18,829 nt of DNA from an uncultured Eubacteriales bacterium (GTDB lineage Bacteria; Bacillota; Clostridia; Oscillospirales; Butyricicoccaceae), in the NCBI GenBank assembly GCA_934395135.1, contig CAKRRK010000023.1, positions 1-18,829 of the forward strand, in the 5' to 3' direction. The position numbers and the translations under genes are program-made. Shown piece after piece: positions 7,412 to 15,452 of this stretch (positions are counted from its first letter, which is position 1; each line of letters starts with the position of its first letter). The notes under the pieces are model-generated. The model was not told the origin of the DNA, made no database searches, and saw nothing but the letters and a program-made list of their open reading frames with translations.

Positions 7412-7429
7412 CCCGGGTTCTTTTTTGCT

Positions 7430-8776
7430 TTAGTGCCGCGGCCGGTAATAAGACTGCATTCGCCGCCGTCGGCGTGCAGCACGGATTCGCCTGGCACGAA
7501 TGCAGAGGCCGCCAAGCACCAGAACTGCAGCTGCACCTCCAAAGAAGAGAAACTTATACGTTGCCAAAAAAGTTAGAATGTCACTGCCGCTGGAAGATTC
7601 CGTCTTTTCTGTTGGCATAGCCGGCGCTGTTTGTGCGGCAGACACCGTCAAAGGCTTGGTCTGGATTGCAATGCAGGCGTCTGGCCGCGTACTTCCGCCG
7701 CTGAGAAAAATTTCTGCTTTGGTAGCATCCGCATTGACTGTGCAGGAGAAATTTCCGGCTTCATTTTGCGAAGCGGTGCAGAGGGTAAGATCGGCAATGG
7801 AGCTTTCCTCCACACAAAGGCCGCGGGAAGAAAGATTTGCATTGATGGCAGCGCATAGGTCGCTTTTGGACAGATTGCAGCCATTTTCCTCCAGGTTGGA
7901 AAAAGCAAGCTCCATCAAATACAGGGTATCGTTAAATTTGTCATATTTTCCAGGAGAATTCAGGGTAACAATAACAAGGCGGTGCCCATCCTTTTGCGCA
8001 AATGTCACAAGGGTATGTCTGGCATTTGTCGTCCATCCTGTCTTTGCCCCAATGACATAAGGGGAATAAAATTGGGACTTTGGCATAATCATATTGATTT
8101 TAGAATACATCGTTCGGACTTCTGTCTGCTTATTGGTGGGCGGGATGGCATATTCCTTTGCGGAAATCATCTCCAGAAAATCCTCGTATTGAAACAAAGC
8201 CTGTCCAATCAGTGCCATATCATAGGCCGTGGTATAGTGATTTTCCTCATCCAGTCCATGGGCATTTTGAAACCATGTTCCGGTGCAGCCTAAGGACTTT
8301 GCCCGTTCCGTCATCTGCTGGGCAAAAGCATCCAGGGAGCCGCCTGCGGCTTCTGCCAGGACATTTGCGGCGTCATTGGCAGAATTTAAAAGCATCGCGT
8401 ACATCGCGTCCCGCAGGGGAAGCTGTTCTCCCTCTGTCAGAGCGATGTGTGTGGAGCCATACTCAATGGAGTGAACAGCGTCATAACTGATGGTCACGGT
8501 TTCATCAAGATCCGTTCCGCGTTCCATCACCAAAAGGGCGGTCATCAGTTTGGTAATGCTGGCAGGCGGCAAGGCCATTTCGGGATTTTTTTCATAAAGA
8601 ATTTGCCCGGTATCAGCGTTTAAGACAACGGCGGCCTGCGATATAATATCGCTGCCGCCGGAAGGAACGCCGGCGCTGTCTGTCGGCGATGCGGCAGCCT
8701 GGGACGGCTCGTCCGCATACACAGAGGGGATGCAGAAACAAAGAATACAAAAAAGAATAGCAATTTTTTTAAACAT
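7430..8776 (-). CDS. dacA: serine-type D-Ala-D-Ala carboxypeptidase (DacA/PBP5 type)
   Basis: A 448-aa protein of peptidase family S11 that removes the terminal D-Ala from peptidoglycan pentapeptides outside the membrane. ATG 8776 is preferred because TTTTGGAG lies seven bases upstream; the frame could extend to TTG 8788, but that codon overlaps the binding site. Residues 1-21 are a signal peptide (FKKIAILFCILCFC, cleavage after VYA). The active-site triads are all present: Ser73-x2-Lys76 in PASITKLMTA, Ser132-x-Asn134 in LNSANDAAN, and Lys245-Thr-Gly in VIGAKTGWTT. A C-terminal transmembrane helix (FFGGAAAVLVLGGLCI) ends in a very Arg-rich tail, so the enzyme is anchored at its C-terminus. 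It is a single gene with its own promoter. Confidence 0.95.
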   Translation of the reverse strand: MFKKIAILFCILCFCIPSVYADEPSQAAASPTDSAGVPSGGSDIISQAAVVLNADTGQILYEKNPEMALPPASITKLMTALLVMERGTDLDETVTISYDAVHSIEYGSTHIALTEGEQLPLRDAMYAMLLNSANDAANVLAEAAGGSLDAFAQQMTERAKSLGCTGTWFQNAHGLDEENHYTTAYDMALIGQALFQYEDFLEMISAKEYAIPPTNKQTEVRTMYSKINMIMPKSQFYSPYVIGAKTGWTTNARHTLVTFAQKDGHRLVIVTLNSPGKYDKFNDTLYLMELAFSNLEENGCNLSKSDLCAAINANLSSRGLCVEESSIADLTLCTASQNEAGNFSCTVNADATKAEIFLSGGSTRPDACIAIQTKPLTVSAAQTAPAMPTEKTESSSGSDILTFLATYKFLFFGGAAAVLVLGGLCIRARRIRAARRRRRMQSYYRPRH

Positions 8777-8815
8777 CGTGATCTCCAAAAGACGTGTGAT
8801 TTACCATACGGTTCT

Positions 8816-8844
8816 ATTATCTAATAAAAAAGGCAGCTTGTAAA
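8816..8844 (-). promoter_or_regulatory. promoter of dacA
   Basis: On the minus strand TTTACA (8844-8839), a 17-bp spacer and GATAAT (8821-8816), 39 bp upstream of the dacA ATG. Confidence 0.65.
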
Positions 8845-8979
8845 GCAAGAAAACCGCGGAGCAGGATAGAAATTTTGCAGCCTAATTTGTCGAATTTGCG
8901 GGAATGATCCAATGGAAAAGATAGAAAGAAAACAACACAAAGGCGGTTTCTGTCCCAGCAAACGATAGGCAAATACTGG

Positions 8980-9009
8980 TTGTGAAAGCTGGTTTTATTG
9001 TGGTATAAT
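8980..9009 (+). promoter_or_regulatory. promoter of the DUF1294-CDF-pyrC-araC operon
   Basis: TTGTGA (8980-8985), an 18-bp spacer and consensus TATAAT (9004-9009). It lies almost 200 nt upstream of the first recognisable gene. Confidence 0.65.
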
Positions 9010-9203
9010 ATAAAAAATAAGGAAAAGAATTTGAGATTGCAGAACTCTTTTGCCGGAAGAACGGGAAACAGGGGAAACTGGCGGAAAGGGTTGACAAACC
9101 GGCGCGCTTTCTTTGGGATTGGGGAAATCCGGCGGAAATAGAGCAATGCTGCGCAATGTTTTTGTCACGCCGGAGATAAAATACATAGGATAGAAAGAAT
9201 GCG
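9010..9203 (+). other. long untranslated leader, possibly structured or with a leader peptide
   Basis: About 190 nt between a good promoter and the DUF1294 start. It contains small hairpins (GGTT-GACA-AACC at 9089-9100; GGATT-GGGGA-AATCC at 9117-9129) and five or six copies of a short (C/G)GGAAA element between 9050 and 9140. A 36-codon frame starts at TTG 9031 behind AAGGA and ends at TAG 9141; the predicted peptide is strongly basic. No known riboswitch signature is recognisable to me, and no terminator closes the leader. It could be a regulatory leader, a small RNA or a short coding sequence. Confidence 0.4.
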
Positions 9204-9509
9204 ATGGAACAGAGAGTAAGCGAAATGGCTGCGGCTATTCTTAGTATGTACCTGATTGTCATGAATATCATCGGTATTTTTATCGTTTTGTGGGATAAGC
9301 ATGCCGCCAGACAGGGCAAGTGGCGTACACCGGAACGGGTGTTTTTTTTCCTCACTCTGCTGGGAGGCGGCGCCGGCACCTATGTTGCTATGCGGGTTGC
9401 CCGGCACAAAACCAGACACAAGCGGTTCATGCTGGGAATTCCTGCGGTGATGTTAGGGGAACTGTTCCTTTTTATCGCGCTGTTTGTGAAATGCAGGGAG
9501 TGGTTCTAA
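9204..9509 (+). CDS. DUF1294 small membrane protein
   Basis: A 101-aa protein, ATG 9204. It has three hydrophobic segments (about residues 8-30, 47-65 and 76-94) and the DUF1294 pattern: DKHAARQGKWRTPER after the first helix, LLGGGAGTYVAMRVARHKTRHKRFMLG in the middle. The family is widespread in Bacillota and Proteobacteria and has no known function; some members are fused to a cold-shock domain, which this one lacks. The stop codon is directly abutted by the TTG start of the cation exporter, so the two are translated from one mRNA and probably coupled. Confidence 0.85.
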   Translation: MEQRVSEMAAAILSMYLIVMNIIGIFIVLWDKHAARQGKWRTPERVFFFLTLLGGGAGTYVAMRVARHKTRHKRFMLGIPAVMLGELFLFIALFVKCREWF

Positions 9510-10676
9510 TTGACAGATTTTTTAATTTCAAAATTTATAACCGATTATCAGAACATAAAAGAAGTGAAAGTACGGGAAAAATACGGAATTCTTTCCGGTG
9601 TGGTGGGCATTGTCTGCAATGTTTTGCTGTTTGTCTTAAAACTTGTCATAGGGGTTATAACAAATAGTGTTTCCATTACCGCAGATGCCATTAACAATCT
9701 GTCCGACTGTCTTTCGTCCGTGATTTCTGTGGTGAGCTTTAAAGTTTCCGGACGAAAGCCGGATGCACGGCATCCGTTTGGTTACGGGCGCGTGGAGTAT
9801 GTGGCAGGGCTTTTGGTATCTTTTCTGATTGTTTATGTCGGCATTGAGTTCATCAAAACCAGCGTAGACCGGATTTTGCATCCGCAGCAAACAGAATGCA
9901 GCATCGTGCTCCTTCTTATTTTAGGGATTTCTGTTTTTCTCAAACTGTGGATGGGAATGTTCCATAAAAAAATCGGAAAGCGAATTTCCTCTACGGTGCT
10001 ATTGGCCGCTATGCAGGACAGCATCAACGATGTCATTACCACCTTGGTGGTGATCTGCGGGATGGTGCTGTCAAGATTTACCGCTTTGCCGGTGGATGGA
10101 TTTGTGGGAATTGCCGTGGCGGTATTCATTATTTTGGCTGGTGTGAATATTGCAAAGGACACAATGACGCCTTTGCTGGGCACTTCGGCGGATCCGGAAA
10201 TGGTGCAGGAAATTATTCGGATCGTCATGGAATATGATGATATTGTAGGCGTGCATGACGTGATTATGCACAGTTACGGCGCGGGAAAGTATTTGGCCTC
10301 CATCCATGCGGAAGTGCCGGACAATGCAAACTTTACCGCCGTGCATGAAACGATCGATGAAGCGGAGAAGCGGGTGCAGGAAGAAACCGGCATTACCCTT
10401 GTCATTCATATGGACCCGATTGCAATGAACGATGACCGCGTGAACCATATGCGCACGGTTGCAATGCAGGAAATACGTGACCTGGACCAACGGCTGACGA
10501 TGCATGACTTCCGTATTGTCGATGGAACCCGGCATATTAACCTGATTTTTGACGTAGTGGTTCCGTTTGAATACGATGACAGGAAGAAAGCGGCGCTTCA
10601 GGCGGAAATTGACCGCCGCCTGCGGGAAAAGGACAAACGGTACCGGGCTGTCATTACGTTTGATTACAAAATGTAG
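9510..10676 (+). CDS. cation diffusion facilitator (CDF) exporter, Mn-type motifs
   Basis: A 388-aa inner-membrane metal/proton antiporter. The TTG start at 9510 touches the preceding stop codon and has AGGGAG upstream. The N-terminal half carries about six transmembrane helices, the C-terminal third is the cytoplasmic metal-sensing ferredoxin-like domain (from about residue 220). Metal-site motifs visible are ADAINNLSDC in TM2 (NxxxD) and QDSINDVITT in TM5 (DxxxD). In the known classification Zn-transporting CDFs have H/DxxxD in TM2 and HxxxD in TM5, while manganese exporters such as MntE have N/DxxxD and DxxxD. The pattern here therefore favours Mn2+ export, as an inference. GRKPDARHPFGYGRVEY is the conserved loop after TM2. 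Confidence 0.92.
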   Translation: MTDFLISKFITDYQNIKEVKVREKYGILSGVVGIVCNVLLFVLKLVIGVITNSVSITADAINNLSDCLSSVISVVSFKVSGRKPDARHPFGYGRVEYVAGLLVSFLIVYVGIEFIKTSVDRILHPQQTECSIVLLLILGISVFLKLWMGMFHKKIGKRISSTVLLAAMQDSINDVITTLVVICGMVLSRFTALPVDGFVGIAVAVFIILAGVNIAKDTMTPLLGTSADPEMVQEIIRIVMEYDDIVGVHDVIMHSYGAGKYLASIHAEVPDNANFTAVHETIDEAEKRVQEETGITLVIHMDPIAMNDDRVNHMRTVAMQEIRDLDQRLTMHDFRIVDGTRHINLIFDVVVPFEYDDRKKAALQAEIDRRLREKDKRYRAVITFDYKM

Positions 10677-10686
10677 GAGGAAAAAT

Positions 10687-12003
10687 ATGCTGCTGCTTCA
10701 AAACGGATGGATATTGGATCCATACACCGGGACCGATGGGAAACGGGACATTTTAATCAACGATGCGGGCAGCATTGTTCGAATCCATCCGCATATTACA
10801 GAATGGGCGGAACAGATTATCGATGTGGAAGGAAAGACCATTGCGCCTGGATTTGTGGATGTTCATGTCCATTTTCGGGATCCGGGACAAACCTATAAAG
10901 AGGATCTTGCCAGCGGCGCTGCGGCGGCGGTCCGGGGCGGTTATACCACAGTTGTGTGCATGGCAAATACCAAACCGGTGTGTGACAATGTAGAAACGCT
11001 GGCCTATGTCTTGCACAAGGCAGAATCGCTGCCGGTACGTGTTTTGCAGGCTGCCGCTGTGACAAAGGGGCTTTCCGGTGAAGAATTGACGGATTTTGCG
11101 GCGCTTTGGCAGGCAGGTGCGGCAGGCTTTACCGATGACGGAGTCAATCTGGACAGCGAAGATTTGTGCCGGAACGCAATGAAGCAGGCAGCGGCGCTTG
11201 GAGCGCCTATCAGTTTTCATGAAGAAAATCCGGCCTTCCTCCACGGTGCGGGGGTTAATGCCGGTTCGGCGGCGGCCCGGAAGCTGGGGGTGGGCGGCGC
11301 GCACCGGGCGGCGGAAGAAAGCATGGTGCGGCGGGACATTCTTTTGGCGCAGGAGACCGGCGCAGCAGTAATTTTTCAGCATATCTCCTCCGAAGAATCG
11401 GTGGAAATGATCCGGCAGGCGCGGCGGAACCATCCCAATATCCATTGCGAGGCGACGCCCCACCACATCAGTCTGACGGAAGCGGATGTTTTGCGGTTTG
11501 GCGCCAATGCAAAAATGAACCCGCCGGTGCGGCTGGAAAGAGACCGGCAGGCAATCATAGCGGGGCTGAAAGACGGCACGGTGGATATTATTGCGACAGA
11601 CCATGCCCCGCACAGCCGGGCGGAAAAAAACCAGCCGTTTTGCCGTGCCCCCTCCGGCATTATCGGCCTGGAAACCGCATTCTCGGTGTGCAACACATAT
11701 TTGGTAAGGCCGGGACATCTGGAAAGGTGGCAGCTCATTGAAAAGATGAGCGTCAATCCGGCAAAAATTTATGGCCTTTCCGGCAAGGAAATCGCGGAGG
11801 GAAACCGGGCGGAGTTGGTCCTGTTGGACTGGGAGCCGCAGATCGTGTATGACACTTATGTCTCTAAGGCAGACAATTCGCCCTATACTGGCCTGCCGCT
11901 GTTCGGCCGTGTGCATGGAATTGTAACCGGCAGCCGGGCGTTGCTGTATGGGCGGCAGGAATCGACAATGGAATACGGAGGATCTGGAAGGAAGACAGGA
12001 TGA
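10687..12003 (+). CDS. pyrC: dihydroorotase, type I
   Basis: A 438-aa zinc amidohydrolase that closes carbamoyl-aspartate to dihydroorotate in pyrimidine synthesis. ATG 10687 follows TAGGAGG, ten bases after the CDF stop. Metal ligands line up with the type I enzymes of Bacillus: His60-x-His62 in DVHVHFRDPGQTYKEDL, Asp151 in GFTDDGVN, His178 in ISFHEEN, His232 in FQHISSEES, and Asp about 305 in IIATDHAPH. Substrate-binding segments MANTKP and NPPVR are present. No other pyr gene is adjacent, which is unusual since pyrC normally sits with pyrB or pyrF. Its last codon overlaps the AraC regulator start (ATGA), implying translational coupling. Confidence 0.97.
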   Translation: MLLLQNGWILDPYTGTDGKRDILINDAGSIVRIHPHITEWAEQIIDVEGKTIAPGFVDVHVHFRDPGQTYKEDLASGAAAAVRGGYTTVVCMANTKPVCDNVETLAYVLHKAESLPVRVLQAAAVTKGLSGEELTDFAALWQAGAAGFTDDGVNLDSEDLCRNAMKQAAALGAPISFHEENPAFLHGAGVNAGSAAARKLGVGGAHRAAEESMVRRDILLAQETGAAVIFQHISSEESVEMIRQARRNHPNIHCEATPHHISLTEADVLRFGANAKMNPPVRLERDRQAIIAGLKDGTVDIIATDHAPHSRAEKNQPFCRAPSGIIGLETAFSVCNTYLVRPGHLERWQLIEKMSVNPAKIYGLSGKEIAEGNRAELVLLDWEPQIVYDTYVSKADNSPYTGLPLFGRVHGIVTGSRALLYGRQESTMEYGGSGRKTG

Positions 12004-12854
12004 GACGAGAAGAAAGGGAGCAAAGCGGAAATTTGGCGGCCAGGGATGACAGCGCGCTGCGCGTTCAGGATGTTGTCGAGGTAATCAACCAACCATCCTG
12101 GCATATGCCGCTGCACCAGCATCAGAATTTTTTAGAGGTTGTCCTTGTCATAAAAGGTGAGGGATACGTTCAGTACGGCAGTGAAAAATACCCCTGCAAA
12201 ATGGGGGATCTTTGGATTTACAACCAAAATACGCTGCACAGCGAATTTTCTACCACCATCCCGATGGAGACCATTGCCATTGCTTTCAGCGGCGTTCGTG
12301 TGGAAGGAATGGAGGAAAATGCGCTTCTGCCGGCGGGGATGAAACCGGTGATAGAGAGCGGGGAATATTTTGCTCTGTTTTACGCCCTGTACGACTTTAT
12401 CTGCAAAAGCGTGAAAGAAGAGAAGAAAAAGGAGCGCCAGCTGTTTGAAGCCGCAAAACTCACCTTAACCCTGGTACAGGAATTAATTTGCAAAAAAGCC
12501 TCTGGACACACCAATGTCTTGCCGCAATTTCCGGTAATTGAGGATATTATCCACTATATTGACAAGAATTATGCCAATAATATCCGGTTGAAGGAGCTGG
12601 AGGATGAGTTTCATTTCAGTCAGTATTATCTTGCCCATAAATTCAAAGAAGAGATCGGCTATACCATCAACGAATATATTACAAACCGGCGGATTGGCGA
12701 GGCGGGGCGCCTGCTCATCTATACGGACATGTCTATTTCGGAAATTGCACAGAAAGTGGGCTATACAACCCTCAGCCATTTTTCCGCGGTGTTTAAAAAG
12801 AATATGGGAATCGCGCCTGGAAAGATGCGGGAAATCCATAACCGCAATTCTTAA
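12000..12854 (+). CDS. AraC-family transcriptional regulator (copy 1 of a paralogous pair)
   Basis: A 284-aa regulator starting at ATG 12000, overlapping the pyrC stop by 4 nt. Residues about 20-110 form a cupin-type sensor domain (HMPLHQHQNFLEVVLVIKG, then GDLWIYNQNTLHSEF). Residues about 180-284 are the double helix-turn-helix DNA-binding domain: LEDEFHFSQYYLAHKFKEE (first HTH), NRRIGEAGRLL, SISEIAQKVGYTTLSHFSAVFKK (second HTH) and GIAPGKMR. It closely resembles the regulator at 15453-16307 in length, sensor motif and HTH, so the two arose by duplication. Cupin AraC proteins usually activate carbohydrate genes on ligand binding. The adjacent dehydrogenase pair, 255 nt downstream on the same strand, is the obvious target. 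Confidence 0.93.
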   Translation: MRREEREQSGNLAARDDSALRVQDVVEVINQPSWHMPLHQHQNFLEVVLVIKGEGYVQYGSEKYPCKMGDLWIYNQNTLHSEFSTTIPMETIAIAFSGVRVEGMEENALLPAGMKPVIESGEYFALFYALYDFICKSVKEEKKKERQLFEAAKLTLTLVQELICKKASGHTNVLPQFPVIEDIIHYIDKNYANNIRLKELEDEFHFSQYYLAHKFKEEIGYTINEYITNRRIGEAGRLLIYTDMSISEIAQKVGYTTLSHFSAVFKKNMGIAPGKMREIHNRNS

Positions 12855-13109
12855 TCGGTTTTGCAATATTCTGCTATCCCATCGCAAGAATTTGAAAGTG
12901 ATCGCCGCAAGAGGAGAAAAAACAGGGGATTTCACCGGCATTTTATCTTTGACTCAGCAAGAAGACGATATTCCTGTACAAGGATCTATATATACGCAAA
13001 AAGAAAATAGGAATAAAATAATAGTAGAGTCAACACAACGGAGCCTTTTTCGCTTTTGTAGCAAAACAGAAGCGTGCAAAAAAATAACAAGAAATGGAGA
13101 TGGAGAAAA
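12855..13109 (+). promoter_or_regulatory. control region upstream of the dehydrogenase pair
   Basis: A 255-nt AT-rich stretch between the AraC gene and iolG. No terminator follows the AraC gene. A TTGACT at 12949-12954 lacks a -10 at the usual distance, while TATATATAC (12987-12995) and TAAAAT (13014-13019) lack good -35 elements; such degenerate promoters are typical of AraC-activated genes. A small hairpin TTTTG-TAG-CAAAA lies near 13054-13066. Promoter and operator positions are not resolved. Confidence 0.4.
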
Positions 13110-14120
13110 ATGGCATTTAGAATTGGTATTGTTGGAACCGGCGGCATTGGACAGGGACACATCAAGCGTGTCAATGAACATGTTATGGATGCATATGTAT
13201 CCGCGGTATATGACTGGAATCAGGACGTATGCCGGAAAGTCGCGGCGGAGTGCGGCGCAAAACCGTTTGACAACGGCCATGATCTGATCAATTCTCCGGA
13301 TGTGGACGCGGTGATTATTGCCTGCGCCGATCCCGGTCATGAGGAGTATAGCGTCGCGGCCATTCAAGCCGGCAAATATGTGCTCTGTGAAAAGCCGCTT
13401 TCGGATACGGTGGAAGGCTGTGAACGGATTATGGAAGCGGAAATGGCAGGCGGCAAGCGGCTGCTGAGCGTGGGCTTTATGCGCCGGTTTGACAAGGATT
13501 ACCGGGATATGAAACAACTCATTGACAACGATGTGATTGGTCGGCCGCTGGTGGTACATGCGCAGCACCGGAACGCCGCGCCTACCTTTAAATTCACCAC
13601 AGAGATGTCTGCGACCAATGCCCTGGTGCATGAGTTCGACGTGACCCGTTTCCTGATTGGAGACGACGATGAATATGTATCCGCCTATTTGGTATGCCCG
13701 CGTCCGTCCCGTTATGCGGAAGAAGGCTTCCTGGACCCGCAGTGTGTGTACCTCAAGACCAAAAACGGCGTTTGCATCGACTTGGAATTTTATATGACAA
13801 GCCGGTATGGTTATGATATTAAGTGCGAAATTGTCGGAGAAAAGGGCACAGTGAGCCTGCCGGCGCCTTCCCACACTGTGGTACGCTATGACGGCGGCAT
13901 TGGCTATGAAATGGCCAAGACATGGGAAAAACGTTTTGGCGAGACGTACGTTACGGAAATCCAGGAATGGGTGCAGGCAGTACGGGAAGGAAAAACCGTC
14001 GGTGCTTCCGCCTGGGATGGTTATATTGCCAGTAAGGTAGCGGATGCCTGCCTCAAATCCCTGCAGGGCGGCGGCATCGTGGAAATTCCGACCAAGGAAA
14101 AACCGGAATTTTATAAATAA
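13110..14120 (+). CDS. iolG: inositol 2-dehydrogenase-like, Gfo/Idh/MocA family
   Basis: A 336-aa NAD(P)-dependent oxidoreductase, ATG 13110 with GATGGAG upstream. It resembles Bacillus IolG along its whole length: the Rossmann motif GIVGTGGIGQGHIKR, the catalytic CEKPLSDTVEGC with Lys95, SVGFMRRFDKDY, VIGRPLVVHAQHRN, ALVHEFDVTRFL (catalytic Asp/His region), YGYDIKCEIVGEKG, AWDGYIA and the C-terminal EKPEFYK. IolG oxidises myo-inositol to scyllo-inosose. No iolB, C, D or E is in the window, so catabolism must continue elsewhere, or the enzyme acts on another polyol or sugar. It heads a two-gene unit with the next oxidoreductase (26-nt gap). Confidence 0.87.
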   Translation: MAFRIGIVGTGGIGQGHIKRVNEHVMDAYVSAVYDWNQDVCRKVAAECGAKPFDNGHDLINSPDVDAVIIACADPGHEEYSVAAIQAGKYVLCEKPLSDTVEGCERIMEAEMAGGKRLLSVGFMRRFDKDYRDMKQLIDNDVIGRPLVVHAQHRNAAPTFKFTTEMSATNALVHEFDVTRFLIGDDDEYVSAYLVCPRPSRYAEEGFLDPQCVYLKTKNGVCIDLEFYMTSRYGYDIKCEIVGEKGTVSLPAPSHTVVRYDGGIGYEMAKTWEKRFGETYVTEIQEWVQAVREGKTVGASAWDGYIASKVADACLKSLQGGGIVEIPTKEKPEFYK

Positions 14121-14146
14121 CAACCGAAACAGACAGGAGGCACGAT

Positions 14147-15286
14147 ATGAAAAAGCTGAAGTTTGGCATGGTTGGCGGCGGCAACGGCGCATTCATCGGA
14201 GATGTGCATCGCCATGGCGCGCTGATGGATGATTTGTGCGTATTGGTTGCGGGCTGCTTTACCAGAAACCATGAAAAAGCGATGAAAATTGCGGACAAGT
14301 GGAATGTAACGGATACATCCAGGGTGTATGCAACGTATGAAGAAATGGCGGAAAAGGAAAGCGCGAGGGAGGATGGCATTGATTTTGTCACCATTGCCAC
14401 GCCCAATGACACCCATTTTCCCATTGCAAAGTGCTTTTTGGAACATGGCATTCATGTGATGTGCGATAAGCCTTTGGCCCTCAATGCGGCAGAAGGCTGG
14501 GAACTGAAAAAGCTGGCGGAAGAAAAAGATCTGATGTTCGGCGTGACCTACACCTACACCGGGTATGCAATGGTACGGCAGGCGCGGGAAATGATTGATC
14601 ACGGCGAGATTGGAAAAATTATCAACGTGCAGGGAGAATATCCGCAGGAATGGCTGGCCACTTCTCTGGTTTCCGGGCATTCGGAGCAGGCGACATGGCG
14701 CACCGATCCAAAGCGTTCCGGCGCTTCCGGCTGCTGTGCGGACATCGGCACCCATGTGGAATGCCTGATTTCCAGAATGACTGGCCTGCATCCGAAACGA
14801 GTGATTGCCCGGTTTGATACCATACCGCCAAATTTGACCCTGGAGACCAATGTGCAGGTTATGGTAGAGTATGAGGGCGGCGTACCGGGCATGATTTGGA
14901 CATCGCAGGTGGCGATGGGCCATGAAACAGAAGTTACCATCCGTATTTTTGGGGAAAAAGGCTCTATCGAATGGTCTCATCTGGCGCCATGGGAATTGCG
15001 GGTTACCCGCATCAACGAACCGCCGCAGATTTATACCGCGGGCAGAGACTGCCTGTATCCGGCGGCAAAAGAACTTAGCCGCCTGCCTTCCGGTCACATT
15101 GAAGGATTTTATGAAGCCTTTGGAAACTTGTACCGAGGGTTCAGCGTCAATCTTTTGGCGAAAAAGTATGGCGGAGATCCCGGCAGCTTCCGTTATCCCA
15201 CCATTGACGATGGACTCTGGGGCATTCGCTTTGTGGACGCCTGTCTTGCATCAAACGCCAAGGGAAATATTTGGGTGGATGTATAA
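14147..15286 (+). CDS. Gfo/Idh/MocA family oxidoreductase, second of the pair
   Basis: A 379-aa dehydrogenase, ATG 14147 behind CAGGAGG. The N-terminal Rossmann fold shows FGMVGGGNGAFIGDVHRHG, then IATPNDTHFPIAK and the catalytic CDKPLALNAAEGW with Lys108. The substrate domain has YTGYAMVRQAREMI, ATWRTDPKRSGASGCCADIGTHV and YEGGVPGMIWTSQVA. This sub-family, recognisable by GGGxGAFIGxVHR and WRxDPxRSG, is common in inositol or sugar-acid gene clusters and often lies beside sugar isomerases; the exact substrate is not settled. Paired with an IolG homologue it could oxidise or reduce a related inositol stereoisomer or keto-sugar. The gene ends just before a strong terminator, so the pair is a complete two-gene unit. 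Confidence 0.88.
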   Translation: MKKLKFGMVGGGNGAFIGDVHRHGALMDDLCVLVAGCFTRNHEKAMKIADKWNVTDTSRVYATYEEMAEKESAREDGIDFVTIATPNDTHFPIAKCFLEHGIHVMCDKPLALNAAEGWELKKLAEEKDLMFGVTYTYTGYAMVRQAREMIDHGEIGKIINVQGEYPQEWLATSLVSGHSEQATWRTDPKRSGASGCCADIGTHVECLISRMTGLHPKRVIARFDTIPPNLTLETNVQVMVEYEGGVPGMIWTSQVAMGHETEVTIRIFGEKGSIEWSHLAPWELRVTRINEPPQIYTAGRDCLYPAAKELSRLPSGHIEGFYEAFGNLYRGFSVNLLAKKYGGDPGSFRYPTIDDGLWGIRFVDACLASNAKGNIWVDV

Positions 15287-15310
15287 ACGGTTCAAAGCCG
15301 TCCCCGCATA

Positions 15311-15342
15311 AAAAAGCCGCAGCCAAAAGGCTGCGGCTTTTT
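15311..15342. terminator. strong terminator after the dehydrogenase pair
   Basis: A perfect 14-bp stem, AAAAAGCCGCAGCC (15311-15324) and GGCTGCGGCTTTTT (15329-15342), with an AAAA loop. The A-run and T-run on either side make it bidirectional in form. Confidence 0.92.
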
Positions 15343-15393
15343 GCGATGGCTGCAAGAACACCCCCGGCGATTGTCAGGAAACGGCAGGCGGCG

Positions 15394-15422
15394 TTGAAAC
15401 AGTTACACGTTTGTGCTATAAT
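15394..15422 (+). promoter_or_regulatory. consensus promoter of the second AraC regulator
   Basis: TTGAAA (15394-15399), a 17-bp spacer and TATAAT (15417-15422), with an extended -10 TGC directly before it. The ATG lies 31 bp downstream with AAGGAG at good spacing. Confidence 0.85.
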
Positions 15423-15452
15423 AAACAAAAGCAAGGGAAAAGGAGATTTACT

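Larger units (their letters stand above)
7132..7429. other. 298-bp convergent intergenic region
   Basis: It lies between the converging ends of ybaK and dacA. It contains a 10-bp palindrome TTACCGGTAA at 7160-7169, a plus-strand terminator and a minus-strand-proximal hairpin (both listed separately). I see no supportable ORF; the part from about 7170 to 7270 shows nothing I can name. Confidence 0.6.

Noticed and set aside
9021..9180. Second frame in the 9010-9203 leader that stays open to TAA 9180
   Set aside because: It has a stop directly before it and no ATG, GTG or TTG at its front, so it cannot be supported as a gene.
10753..11916. 387-aa minus-strand frame opposite pyrC
   Set aside because: It is a composition-driven shadow of dihydroorotase, whose plus-strand motifs are complete.
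12604..13287. 227-aa plus-strand frame bridging araC and iolG
   Set aside because: It overlaps both real genes in another frame and lacks a ribosome binding site.
12954..14192. 412-aa minus-strand frame opposite the iolG gene
   Set aside because: It is antisense to a clear IolG homologue, without family motifs or a start signal.
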